The notes beneath the pieces are model-generated. The model saw only the letters and a list, made by a program, of their open reading frames with translations, did no database searches and had not been told where the DNA came from. The translations under genes and the position numbers were made by a program. Below are positions 17,777 to 26,497 of a stretch of 64,000 nt of DNA, one piece after another. The DNA lies in NCBI RefSeq assembly GCF_001713475.1, contig NZ_CP016499.1, positions 1,364,001 through 1,428,000 of the forward strand, given 5' to 3'. Numbering within the stretch: the stretch's first letter is position 1; the number at the start of each line of letters is the position of its first letter. The DNA comes from Agrobacterium sp. RAC06 (lineage in GTDB: Bacteria; Pseudomonadota; Alphaproteobacteria; Rhizobiales; Rhizobiaceae).

Positions 17777-18255
17777 ATTATCATCAGCATGAACAAATTA
17801 TGAAGACAGCCATGCGTTTGATGCAGGGCAGGATCGCAGCCTTGTTCGTTGCCGAATCTATGCTGCACTGCGATATATAAGTCTGAAAGTGGGAGGGACA
17901 CTTTTAAAGGAAGACCATCGTGAGCCTTCGCACCCGCCCCATTCACTGCAAGTTCGAGACCTTGCGTCTCGCCAGCGAACACGGCCGCAGCGCAAGCCCC
18001 TACAACCGAAGCAGCGCCGCAGTTTCCGCAGAACAGCTGAGCGCGCGCTTCACCGGCCATGCCGGTCGCATAGCGCGCCCCGCCAGTGTCTTTTCCGAAT
18101 TCCGCACCTGACGTTCGACGACCTCACCGGCCAAAAACCGTCGATTTGCTGGGAACGCATATCAGGGCTTCCGCATTGTGCATTGCGGCATCGGTTCATC
18201 CATGAACAGATATACCTACAAACATCGATATGCATTTAGAGCAGAGGATAAGACC
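17777..18255. other. Intergenic region with possible small ORF and hairpin
   Basis: About 480 bp. It holds a possible 63-codon ORF at 17920-18111 and, upstream of it, a small hairpin (AAAGTG...CACTTT, about 17885-17903) whose loop contains a Shine-Dalgarno-like GGAGGGA. The rest shows nothing recognisable. Confidence 0.4.
17920..18111 (+). CDS. Possible small basic protein (63 aa)
   Basis: GTG-started ORF with AAAGGAAG 6 bases upstream and an upstream hairpin. The predicted protein is Arg/Ser/Ala-rich with no known domain. Codon composition is similar to neighbouring genes, but nothing else supports it. Confidence 0.3.
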   Translation: MSLRTRPIHCKFETLRLASEHGRSASPYNRSSAAVSAEQLSARFTGHAGRIARPASVFSEFRT

Positions 18256-18414
18256 ATGAACATCTCGTTCCACCCCGTCCGCAGCCTGCGCCAGGCCATG
18301 CATCACATCGGCCATGCCGTCAGCGCTTCGGAAGAGTTGTCCACCGCCGCCCGCAAGCGCCAGCAGGCCCAGGATCGTGGCGTCGAGCGTGCCTTGCAGC
18401 CGCTCGGCTTCTGA
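18256..18414 (+). CDS. Small hypothetical protein (52 aa)
   Basis: Small hydrophilic, His/Arg-rich protein starting MNISFHPVRSLRQ. AGAGGAT lies about 7 bases upstream of the ATG, and a clear Rho-independent terminator begins 28 bp after the stop, so it reads as a complete short transcription unit. It resembles the size class of rhizobial DUF1127 proteins but not their sequence. Function unknown. Confidence 0.6.
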   Translation: MNISFHPVRSLRQAMHHIGHAVSASEELSTAARKRQQAQDRGVERALQPLGF

Positions 18415-18442
18415 TCCCGTCTGAACGAACACGGTTTCGTCG

Positions 18443-18465
18443 GGCCCGCCTTGCGCGGGCCTTTT
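18443..18465 (+). terminator. Rho-independent terminator of the 52-aa gene
   Basis: Stem GGCCCGC (18443-18449) and GCGGGCC (18455-18461), 5-nt loop, then TTTT. Confidence 0.8.
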
Positions 18466-18489
18466 CGCGTCTACAGATTGGAACCGAGT

Positions 18490-19386
18490 TTACAAGCCGC
18501 CGACCGCCCCGAGGCGGGGATCAGGCTTTCCCAGGCGAACAGGCCCGCAGATCCGCTCATAGGCAAAGTCAACAATCGAGAATTTGATCGCCTGCCAGCC
18601 ACAATACTCCTCGAGGAAGTCGCGGTTGAGGATGCAGTGGTTACGATCGCCATCGGGCCAATAGAGGCAGCCCGTCTCCACAGCGCGGCGGAAAAGCCGC
18701 TGCAGATGCGTGCGGGAGATCATGAAGTGCTCGGCCATGACACGGGCATCGATCCGACCGATATCGTACCCGTCGCTACCCGGTGAATGCTCCATCGCCC
18801 GGCGAACCAGTTCATCCATGACGAGACCACCCGCCTCGGTCCACAGGAAGAGCGCCACGCGCGGCGGAGGCTCCAGCCAACTCGGATTGAGACAGGCATG
18901 GCGGGCGATCTGCGGCTGGATGAGACGGAAGAGATCCGGCTCAGCCGCAAGGGTCTCGGCCCGGTCGCCGCCATCGAGGTAATCGAGGAGCTCCAGATTT
19001 GTCACGAGCCATTGATACATCGCGCGGGTCGGCAATTCCGTCGCCTCGTAGCGCTTCGGCCGACGGTTCGGATCGCCGACGATGCGGACGAACTTGTAGC
19101 TCAACAACTGGTCGAGGAAATTCAGGACCGTATTGCGGCTCGCAGAATTGTTCGAGGTGATGATTTCGCGGAGATTGGTCGTCGTCAGTCCGCTTCCCGG
19201 CTGTGTTGGATCATATTCAAGCTGCAGCGCAAAAGCTGCCTGGCTGAGCAGCCAGCGCTGGTGCGATGCCAGCATGCGTGAAAGCCGAGGGCTCTGGTCG
19301 AACTGGCCGCGCAACTTGCCGGCATAGGCACCCAATGCGGTGGCGAATTGAGGATGACCAACAATATCGCTGGAGGAGAGCGTCAT
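18490..19386 (-). CDS. Conserved-looking protein with predicted winged-helix domains
   Basis: Protein of 298 aa from the ATG at 19386, which has GGAGG 5 bases upstream; the frame continues upstream but lacks such a site. The central part (TTTNLREIITSNNSASRNTVLNF, split over about 70-110) reads as a helix-turn-helix with a following basic wing containing RRPKRYE. A second helix-turn-helix-like segment lies near the C-terminus (RVMAEHFMISRTHLQRLFRRA). No transmembrane segment. A DNA-binding role is inferred; I do not recognise the family. Confidence 0.6.
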   Translation of the reverse strand: MTLSSSDIVGHPQFATALGAYAGKLRGQFDQSPRLSRMLASHQRWLLSQAAFALQLEYDPTQPGSGLTTTNLREIITSNNSASRNTVLNFLDQLLSYKFVRIVGDPNRRPKRYEATELPTRAMYQWLVTNLELLDYLDGGDRAETLAAEPDLFRLIQPQIARHACLNPSWLEPPPRVALFLWTEAGGLVMDELVRRAMEHSPGSDGYDIGRIDARVMAEHFMISRTHLQRLFRRAVETGCLYWPDGDRNHCILNRDFLEEYCGWQAIKFSIVDFAYERICGPVRLGKPDPRLGAVGGL

Positions 19387-19713
19387 GACGGCCTCCGCGA
19401 TCCGTACTTCCAGGCTGCAAAGGAGATCGACGCAGTCAGGCATCGCAATGCGTGCCGGTCCATTCCTCTGTTCGCCGCGGTCGTCCCCATTCGATCCCTT
19501 TGGCGGACGTGGACACTGGGTCCGACGCCTCTCTGACGCTGTTAGTGTGAAGGTAAACGAATTCCTGACGACGTTTCAATCCCTTATTGCCAAAGCGCGA
19601 GGGAAGAATGATATGGCGTTCACGATTGCGCCGACTTGCGTCGTATTCGACATTTCACTTGCCCGGCTCTACTGGCACTATTCTCGTTCCCAATTGCGCC
19701 CCACGGAGGCCAA
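19387..19713. other. Intergenic region, nothing recognised
   Basis: 327 bp between the divergent winged-helix-like gene and the MFS gene. It should contain both promoters. No palindrome, RNA gene or credible ORF is evident. Confidence 0.4.
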
Positions 19714-20985
19714 ATGCTGTCCAGTCTCGCCTCCATCGCCACCCTGATGCTGTCGACGCTGCTGATGATGGCGGGCTTCGGACTGATGGGCTACATGCTG
19801 CCGATCCGCTCGCTCAACGAGGGATGGTCGACCTTCATCATCTCCGTCATCGCCACCGGCTATACCTTCGGCTTTACGATGTCGTGCATCGTCACGCCGA
19901 TCTTCGTGCGCCGCGTCGGGCATGTGCGGGTCTTCGGTGCTCTGATCACGCTCCTGACCGTTTCCATCCTGCTTTGCGCGCTCGTTGTCGAATGGTGGGC
20001 CTGGATGATCTTCCGCGGTCTTTCCGGCTTTGCCATTGCTGGCGCCTATCTCCTGATCGAAAGCTGGCTCAATGAGCGGGTGACGAACGACAATCGCGGC
20101 GCCCTGTTTTCCGTCTACATGGTGACCTGCCTCGTGGGCTCGATCGGCGGCCAATACATCGTGCCGCTCGGCGACGTGAACGGACCGAACCTTTTCATCA
20201 TCTGCGCGCTGATCTTCTCGCTGGCACTCTTTCCTGTCGCCCTGTCGACGGCCAAGTCGCCAAGCCCGATTGCCGAGGCGCGCTTCGATCTGAGGCGGCT
20301 CTATCGCCGGTCGCCGATTGCATTCTTCGGCTCGCTGCTTTCCGGGGCGCTATCGGGAACCTGGGGCAGTCTCGGCGGCGTCTATTCCCAGACGATCGGC
20401 ATGACCACGGCGCAAGGGGCGACGCTGCTGGCTGCCTTCCTGGCCGGTGGCGCTATCTCGCAGGTGCCGATCGGACGCATATCGGACCGCATGGATCGGC
20501 GCTTCGTGATGATTGCATCCGGACTGTTCGGCGTCGGCGCCTGCGGGATGATGATCGCTTTCGGCGCGGATGACCCAACCGCGCTCTATATCGCCGGCTT
20601 CTTCGTCGGCACCGTGCTCTATCCGGTCTATTCGCTCAACGTCGCCCATGCCAACGACCTCGCCGAGCCGCATGAATATGTGACGCTGTCGAGCGCCATC
20701 ATGATCCTCTACGGCATGGGTACAGTCACCGGTCCGATCATGGCGGGCACGCTGATGCAATGGTTGGGGCCGACCGCGCTTATCGGCTTCCTCGGAACGG
20801 CCTTTGCGCTTTATGCCGGCTACGCGGCCTACCGCATCACCAGACGCCCTGATGACGTGACACCGGAAGACAAGACCGATTTCCAGGCGACGATCCTGCC
20901 GATGCAGGGCGCAGACAACGCCTCTCCGCTGCCTGAGCCTGATTTGGAGGAGCAGCTAGAGCTCGGGATCGAGTCCGGGCGCTAA
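19714..20985 (+). CDS. MFS transporter, YcaD-like
   Basis: Twelve-helix transporter of 424 aa. The segment RGALFSVYMVTCLVGSIGGQ and the overall layout match the YcaD-type MFS branch. A long acidic cytoplasmic tail follows the last helix (about 370-424). The ATG at 19714 has GGAGG 5 bases upstream, making it clearly better than the upstream in-frame start. It converges on an EamA-type gene with a 2-bp gap. Substrate unknown. Confidence 0.85.
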   Translation: MLSSLASIATLMLSTLLMMAGFGLMGYMLPIRSLNEGWSTFIISVIATGYTFGFTMSCIVTPIFVRRVGHVRVFGALITLLTVSILLCALVVEWWAWMIFRGLSGFAIAGAYLLIESWLNERVTNDNRGALFSVYMVTCLVGSIGGQYIVPLGDVNGPNLFIICALIFSLALFPVALSTAKSPSPIAEARFDLRRLYRRSPIAFFGSLLSGALSGTWGSLGGVYSQTIGMTTAQGATLLAAFLAGGAISQVPIGRISDRMDRRFVMIASGLFGVGACGMMIAFGADDPTALYIAGFFVGTVLYPVYSLNVAHANDLAEPHEYVTLSSAIMILYGMGTVTGPIMAGTLMQWLGPTALIGFLGTAFALYAGYAAYRITRRPDDVTPEDKTDFQATILPMQGADNASPLPEPDLEEQLELGIESGR

Positions 20986-20987
20986 GC

Positions 20988-21926
20988 TCACCCTTGCGGG
21001 GTGGATGCCTTGCGGGCGGCCCGCCGTTCCAGGCCAAGCTGGTGTTCGCGGTAGATGATGAAGATGCCGGCCGCAACGACGATGGTCGCGCCGATCAAGG
21101 TGGTCATCGTCGGGACTTCCGAAAACAGCATATAGGCGGCAATCGAGCCGAGGATGATCGAGCAGTATTCGAAGGGTGCGATCGTCGAGACATCGGCAAA
21201 GCGATAGCTTTCGGTCAGGAAGATCTGACCCAGCCCGCCGAAGAAGCCGGCAAGGGCAAGGAGCCCGAGCCCATGCCAGGAAAGGTCGGCCCAGCCGAAG
21301 AACCAGGTAATCGCCGAGAGAAGGGCTGCGGTCAGCGAAAAGAAGAGGACGATGGTCGAGGTCTTTTCCTCGCGCACCAGCTGGCGGACCTGCAGCATGG
21401 CCCCTGCCCCGAGGACGGCTGAAACCAGCACGGCCACGGCGCCGACCGCCACGTCTGAGCCCAGCCCTTCTTCGCCGAACAGCGTAAGCTTCGGCAGGGA
21501 AATGATCAGGACACCGACAAGCCCGATCACGACCGCCGTCCAGCGATAAAGCCGGACGGTCTCCTTCAGGAAGATGGCTGCAAAGACGACGGCAATCAGC
21601 GGCATCGCATAGCCAATGGCGATCGCATCCGGCAGCGGCAGATGGACGAGCCCATAGAAGCCTGCCCCCATCGCACAAACGCCGAGCAAACCGCGCTTCA
21701 CATGGCCGACCGGGTTGTCTGTCTGGAACGCCTGACGCAACTCGCCGCGCCAGGCGAGATAGACGAGGATCGGCACAATGGCGAAAGCCGACCGGTGAAA
21801 GCTGATCTGGCCCGGCGGAATGCCGCTGCCTGCGAGTTTGATGCAGGTCTGCATAGCGACGAAGACGGTCACCGAGCAGACTTTCAGCACGATGCCGCGG
21901 AGAGGATTGGGATCGGCGAAGGCCAT
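20988..21926 (-). CDS. EamA/DMT family transporter
   Basis: Ten-helix drug/metabolite transporter of 312 aa with two EamA repeats and a basic C-terminal tail. The sequence AFFGG-type second-repeat helix (LAGFFGGLGQIFLTESYR) is typical. It converges on the YcaD-like MFS gene. Substrate unknown. Confidence 0.86.
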   Translation of the reverse strand: MAFADPNPLRGIVLKVCSVTVFVAMQTCIKLAGSGIPPGQISFHRSAFAIVPILVYLAWRGELRQAFQTDNPVGHVKRGLLGVCAMGAGFYGLVHLPLPDAIAIGYAMPLIAVVFAAIFLKETVRLYRWTAVVIGLVGVLIISLPKLTLFGEEGLGSDVAVGAVAVLVSAVLGAGAMLQVRQLVREEKTSTIVLFFSLTAALLSAITWFFGWADLSWHGLGLLALAGFFGGLGQIFLTESYRFADVSTIAPFEYCSIILGSIAAYMLFSEVPTMTTLIGATIVVAAGIFIIYREHQLGLERRAARKASTPQG

Positions 21927-22226
21927 GGCGATCAGATTCTTGCGGGCAGGCTATGCGCAATCGCATAGGGATTTTGAGCCGGCGACGACGACGCCGTGGA
22001 CTCGGGCTTCCGTCTAGCATGCATGCCCGTCCGCTCCGCGCAAGTGCAGTGCAAGTGCAGATATCGGCAGGCTGAACCCAGAAATGGCCCGGAAACACCG
22101 GGTTTTTGGCCATCCATCGTTAACCGACCGTTCAAACGAGGAAATTATCTTTCCTGTCAGTAAGTCATATTATTGCGGCACCTTGCCGTCTTTGCTGCTC
22201 GCTTTTTCAAAACGGGGTTTGGCGCC
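21927..22226. other. Intergenic region with orphan terminator-like hairpin
   Basis: 300 bp between divergent genes. It contains a direct repeat of a CAAGTGCAG-type 10-mer around 22038-22060, an orphan terminator-like hairpin at 22089-22108 and a near-CtrA sequence (TTAA at 22121, N7, TTCA). A small RNA is possible. Confidence 0.4.
22089..22108 (+). terminator. Orphan Rho-independent terminator-like hairpin
   Basis: CCCGG (22089-22093), 5-nt loop, CCGGG (22099-22103), then TTTTT. No plus-strand gene precedes it, so it may end an unannotated small RNA. Confidence 0.45.
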
Positions 22227-23336
22227 ATGCCGCAGGCCGAATATCAGACCAATTCCATTTCAGAGATCCGCGCCACGCCCCGGTCCATGCGCCTCGTCAC
22301 CGAGAGTATCGGCACCGATCTCGAGCAATTCAGCGCCGACAACGCCCAAATCGTGCGGCAGATCCGCCTTCTCGCCATCAATGCGCTGATCGAGGCGGCG
22401 CGTGCCGGTGAGGCCGGCAAAGGTTTCGCCGTCGTCGCCAACGAGGTTCAGCGTCTGGCGCAGGGTGCCGGAGAAACCGCAGAGCGCTTCCAGGAGAACG
22501 TGCTTGGACGTATCCGGCAAAGCCGGACCATGGCGGATGATCTCGTCGACCAGATGGAAGGCGTGAGACTGATCGACCTTGCCCAGACGCTCGTGCAGTT
22601 CATCGTCCGCAATCTCTTCGAGCGGACGGCGGACGTGCGCTGGTGGGCGACCGACAGCGCGCTCTGGGAAGCCCTCGAACAGCCCTCGCCCGAGCGAGCC
22701 CAGCATGCAGCCGCGCGGCTCGGCGTCATCAATCGGTTCTACACGGTCTATCTCGATCTCGTCATGACCGATGCCGCCGGCAAGGTCATCGCCTCGGCCA
22801 ATCCCCGGCATCATCGCAGCCTCAAGGACCAGGATCTCTCCAACGAAGCCTGGTTTCGGGCAGCTCGCACCTGCCAGAGCGGTGACGACTATATCGTCGA
22901 CACCGTCAAGCGCAGCCTGGTGCACGATAATCGCGACGTTCTCGTCTACGCCACCGGGATCCGGGAAGGCGGCCGCAGCGATGGCGCGCTTCTCGGCACG
23001 CTCGGCGTCTATTTCGACTGGAAGGCCCAGGGCCAGGCCATCGTCGAGAAAGAGGCGAACCTGGCGCCGCAGGTCGCCGAAAAGACCGAGGTCCTGCTGC
23101 TCGACGGCAACAACATGGTGATCGCCTCATCGCGTCCGGAGCGGATCTACACCCATTTCGCGCTCAACAATCCCAAACAACTCGCCAAAGGCAGCTATTA
23201 CGATCAGAGCGGCGCCATCGTCGCCTTCGCAAAGACCCTCGGCTATGAGGACTATGACGGCCTCGGCTGGTCCGGTGTCATTATCCAGAGCATGGACAGT
23301 GAGGACCTCTTGCGTCAGCGGTTGCGATTGAAGTGA
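22227..23336 (+). CDS. Soluble MCP-type signalling protein with C-terminal Cache-like domain
   Basis: Protein of 370 aa. Residues 47-80 contain the MCP signalling-hairpin tip ([20 protein letters not shown]), the part that contacts CheA/CheW. It is followed by a helical linker and then a domain of about 200 aa resembling a PAS/Cache sensor ([28 protein letters not shown]). No signal peptide or transmembrane helix is visible. The order is therefore reversed from ordinary chemoreceptors, with the output hairpin first and the sensor second. Start choice (22227) follows the family-like N-terminus; the ribosome site is weak. A role as a cytoplasmic receptor is inferred. Confidence 0.7.
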   Translation: MPQAEYQTNSISEIRATPRSMRLVTESIGTDLEQFSADNAQIVRQIRLLAINALIEAARAGEAGKGFAVVANEVQRLAQGAGETAERFQENVLGRIRQSRTMADDLVDQMEGVRLIDLAQTLVQFIVRNLFERTADVRWWATDSALWEALEQPSPERAQHAAARLGVINRFYTVYLDLVMTDAAGKVIASANPRHHRSLKDQDLSNEAWFRAARTCQSGDDYIVDTVKRSLVHDNRDVLVYATGIREGGRSDGALLGTLGVYFDWKAQGQAIVEKEANLAPQVAEKTEVLLLDGNNMVIASSRPERIYTHFALNNPKQLAKGSYYDQSGAIVAFAKTLGYEDYDGLGWSGVIIQSMDSEDLLRQRLRLK

Positions 23337-23383
23337 TGCTGCCCACCTGGCTGCCGGTATTGCCGAAGATATTCTCCTGACTA

Positions 23384-23425
23384 TTCTTGGATTTGAAGCC
23401 CGATTTCGGCCGTGAAATCCAAGAA
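23384..23425. other. Strong stem-loop upstream of pepN
   Basis: An 11-bp perfect inverted repeat (TTCTTGGATTT at 23384-23394, AAATCCAAGAA at 23415-23425) encloses a 20-nt loop with its own GCC/GGC pairing. It lies 48 bp after the MCP-like gene. There is no T run on the plus strand, so it is not a standard terminator. Confidence 0.55.
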
Positions 23426-23584
23426 AACCGGCGCCAGGATCAAGAGCATCGTAAAAATAACTCGTGTTTTAACAATCATTCAGAAATTGCTGCAATCATC
23501 GCGACAACTTGACCCCAGGCGATCGCGAGCCCAAGCGCTCGTGCCGTGCCTTGGTGGCCAACCCCGTAGCGACCAGGACACATT

Positions 23585-26233
23585 ATGCGCACAGACACGG
23601 GCCGGATCGTTCATCTGGCAGACTACCGCCCCACCGACTTCGTTCTGGAACGGGTTGATCTGACCTTCGAACTGGACCCGACGGAAACCAAGGTGGAAGC
23701 CCGGTTGATCTTCCATCGGCGCGAAGGTGTCGATGCGGCAGCCCCCCTGGTGCTCGACGGTGACGACCTCACCATGACGAGCGTTCTTTTCGACCAGATC
23801 GAGATGGACCCGTCGCGCTACACGGCGACGCCCGAGAGCCTCACCATCCGCGACCTGCCGGAATCCACGCCCTTTGAGATCACCGTCGTGACGATGATCA
23901 ATCCGGAGGCCAATACCCAGTTGATGGGCCTTTACCGCTCGAACGGCATATACTGCACCCAGTGCGAGGCCGAGGGCTTCCGCCGCATCACCTATTTCCC
24001 CGACCGGCCTGACGTGCTCGCCGTCTATACGATCAACATCATTGCCGACAAGGCGGCCAATCCGCTCTTGCTTTCGAACGGCAATTTCCTCGGCGGCGCC
24101 GGCTTCGGCCCGGACAAGCATTTCGCCGCCTGGTTCGACCCGCATCCGAAGCCGTCCTATCTCTTCGCGCTGGTTGCCGGCGATCTCGGCATTGTTGAAG
24201 ACACGTTCACCACCATGTCTGGCCGTGAAGTGGCGCTGAAGATCTATGTCGAGCACGGCAAGGAGCCGCGTGCGGCCTATGCCATGGATGCCTTGAAGCG
24301 TTCGATGAAGTGGGACGAAGAGGTCTTCGGCCGCGAATACGATCTGGATATTTTCATGATCGTTGCCGTCTCAGACTTCAACATGGGGGCCATGGAAAAC
24401 AAGGGCCTCAACATCTTCAACGACAAATACGTGCTCGCCGACCCCGAGACCGCGACCGACCAGGACTACGCGAATATCGAGGCGATCATCGCGCATGAAT
24501 ACTTCCACAACTGGACCGGCAACCGCATCACCTGCCGCGACTGGTTCCAGCTCTGCCTGAAGGAAGGCCTCACCGTCTATCGCGACCATGAATTCTCCGC
24601 CGACATGCGCTCGCGTTCGGTCAAGCGGATCGCCGAAGTCCGCCACCTGCGCTCGGAGCAGTTCCCGGAAGATGCAGGTCCGCTCGCTCATCCGGTGCGG
24701 CCCAGCAAGTATCGCGAGATCAACAACTTCTACACGACGACCGTCTACGAAAAGGGCTCCGAAGTCACCCGGATGATCGCGACCATTCTCGGCCGTGACG
24801 ACTTCAAAAAGGGCATGGACCTCTACTTCGATCGTCATGACGGCGATGCCGCGACCGTCGAAGACTTCGTCAAATGCTTCGAAGATGCGAGCGGCCGCGA
24901 CCTCACACAGTTCTCGCTCTGGTATCATCAGGCCGGCACGCCGCAGATCACCGTTTCCTCGTCTTATGACGCCGGTGCCAAGACGCTCACGCTGTCGCTC
25001 GAGCAGATGATCCCGGCAACTCCTGGCCAGAGCGCCAAGGAGCCGATGCATATTCCGCTCCGCTTTACGCTGATCTCGGAAAACGGCTCGGAAGCCTCAG
25101 CTTCTTCCATCTCCGGCGGCGACGTCACCGGCGATGTGCTGCATCTGACCGAGCGCGCCCAGAGCTTCACCTTCTTCGGCATCGGCAGCCGCCCTGCTGT
25201 CTCGCTGAACCGCGGCTTCTCCGCTCCGGTCACCCTGCATTTCTCGCAGAGCGCTGAGGATCGCGGCCATATCGCCCGCCACGACAGCGACCTCTTCGCC
25301 CGCTGGCAGGCGATCACCGACCTCGCTCTGCCGGCCCTGATCGATGCTGCGAAGACCGCCCGTGACGGTGGTACCCTGGCGGCCGACCCCGCTTTCGTAG
25401 ACGTCCTGCTTGCAGTGGCAGCGGACGAGGCGCTGGAGCCCGCCTTCCGCGCCCAGGCGCTCTCGCTTCCGAGCGAAGCCGACATCGCCCGTGAACTGGG
25501 CGGCAACAACGACCCGGATGCTATCCATGCCGGCCGCCAGGCCGTGCTCAGCGCCATTGCCACGGCAGGCGCCGATGTCTTCCGCAAGCTGCACGCCACC
25601 CATTCGGCTTCCGGCCCCTTCTCGCCAGATGCCGCAGGTGCAGGCAAGCGGGCGCTGAAGAACCTTGCGCTTTCTTTCCTGTCGCTGGCGGAAAACACCC
25701 CGGCGCTGGCCGCCGAGGCATTTGCCAAGGCGGACAACATGACGGACCTGTCGCAGGCCCTCACCATCCTCGCCCATCGCTTCCCCGATGCGGAAGAGAC
25801 GAAGCAGGCGCTCACCGCTTTCGAGACCCGCTTCGCGTCGAACGCGCTCGTGCTCGACAAGTGGTTCACCATCCAAGCGACGATCCCGGGTGCGGCGAGC
25901 CTCGACCGGGTAAAGGCCTTGATGGCGAGCCCGCATTACCAGCCGACCAATCCGAACCGCGTGCGCTCTCTCGTCGGCACCTTCGCCTTCGGCAATGCGA
26001 CCGGCTTCAACCGTGCGGACGGCGCGGCCTATGCCTTCTTTGCCGAGCAGATCCTCGCGATCGATCCTCGTAATCCGCAGCTTGCGGCACGCCTCCTGAC
26101 CGCCCTGCGTTCCTGGCGGCTGCTGGAAGCCGGCCGAGCCGACAAGGCGCGCGCGGCGCTTGCGACCATCGAAGCCTCGGCGACGCTGTCGACCGACGTG
26201 CGCGACATCGTCGACCGCATCCTGAAGGGCTGA
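23585..26233 (+). CDS. pepN: Aminopeptidase N (M1 family)
   Basis: Cytoplasmic zinc aminopeptidase of 882 aa, close to the E. coli PepN length (870). The exopeptidase motif GAMEN is at 268-272. The zinc site is HEYFH at 304-308 with Glu327 in LKEG. The C-terminal third is the helical domain that closes the active site. It removes N-terminal residues from peptides and supports amino-acid recycling. A bidirectional-type terminator follows at 26254-26286. Confidence 0.96.
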   Translation: MRTDTGRIVHLADYRPTDFVLERVDLTFELDPTETKVEARLIFHRREGVDAAAPLVLDGDDLTMTSVLFDQIEMDPSRYTATPESLTIRDLPESTPFEITVVTMINPEANTQLMGLYRSNGIYCTQCEAEGFRRITYFPDRPDVLAVYTINIIADKAANPLLLSNGNFLGGAGFGPDKHFAAWFDPHPKPSYLFALVAGDLGIVEDTFTTMSGREVALKIYVEHGKEPRAAYAMDALKRSMKWDEEVFGREYDLDIFMIVAVSDFNMGAMENKGLNIFNDKYVLADPETATDQDYANIEAIIAHEYFHNWTGNRITCRDWFQLCLKEGLTVYRDHEFSADMRSRSVKRIAEVRHLRSEQFPEDAGPLAHPVRPSKYREINNFYTTTVYEKGSEVTRMIATILGRDDFKKGMDLYFDRHDGDAATVEDFVKCFEDASGRDLTQFSLWYHQAGTPQITVSSSYDAGAKTLTLSLEQMIPATPGQSAKEPMHIPLRFTLISENGSEASASSISGGDVTGDVLHLTERAQSFTFFGIGSRPAVSLNRGFSAPVTLHFSQSAEDRGHIARHDSDLFARWQAITDLALPALIDAAKTARDGGTLAADPAFVDVLLAVAADEALEPAFRAQALSLPSEADIARELGGNNDPDAIHAGRQAVLSAIATAGADVFRKLHATHSASGPFSPDAAGAGKRALKNLALSFLSLAENTPALAAEAFAKADNMTDLSQALTILAHRFPDAEETKQALTAFETRFASNALVLDKWFTIQATIPGAASLDRVKALMASPHYQPTNPNRVRSLVGTFAFGNATGFNRADGAAYAFFAEQILAIDPRNPQLAARLLTALRSWRLLEAGRADKARAALATIEASATLSTDVRDIVDRILKG

Positions 26234-26253
26234 GCCGCCCGTCCGATCCGATG

Positions 26254-26286
26254 AAAAAAGGCGCCGCGCAAACCGGCGCCTTTTTT
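26254..26286 (+). terminator. Rho-independent terminator after pepN
   Basis: AAAAAAGGCGCC pairs with GGCGCCTTTTTT around an 8-9 nt loop; strong in both directions. Confidence 0.85.
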
Positions 26287-26386
26287 CGTCCTCGATCGTT
26301 TTCCGGCCTCCGAACGCCGGCTAATTTTCCATGAGATTCAGCCTCTTGCACTGACGCCGATAAAAAAGCGGAGTCGGAGCAATGGG

Positions 26387-26401
26387 TTAATATTTTCTTT
26401 A
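26387..26401 (+). promoter_or_regulatory. CtrA-like half-perfect box upstream of the PleC-like kinase
   Basis: TTAA (26387-26390), 7 bases, TTTA (26398-26401): one mismatch from TTAA-N7-TTAA, about 100 bp upstream of the kinase start. Confidence 0.35.
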
Positions 26402-26497
26402 CGCACCGGCTCTGGACAAGCCGAATCGGCCATGATTCCTTGGCGTCAGATTCGGGCAAGCGGCGCTCGAATCACACGAGGGACAGAGGCAGGGACG

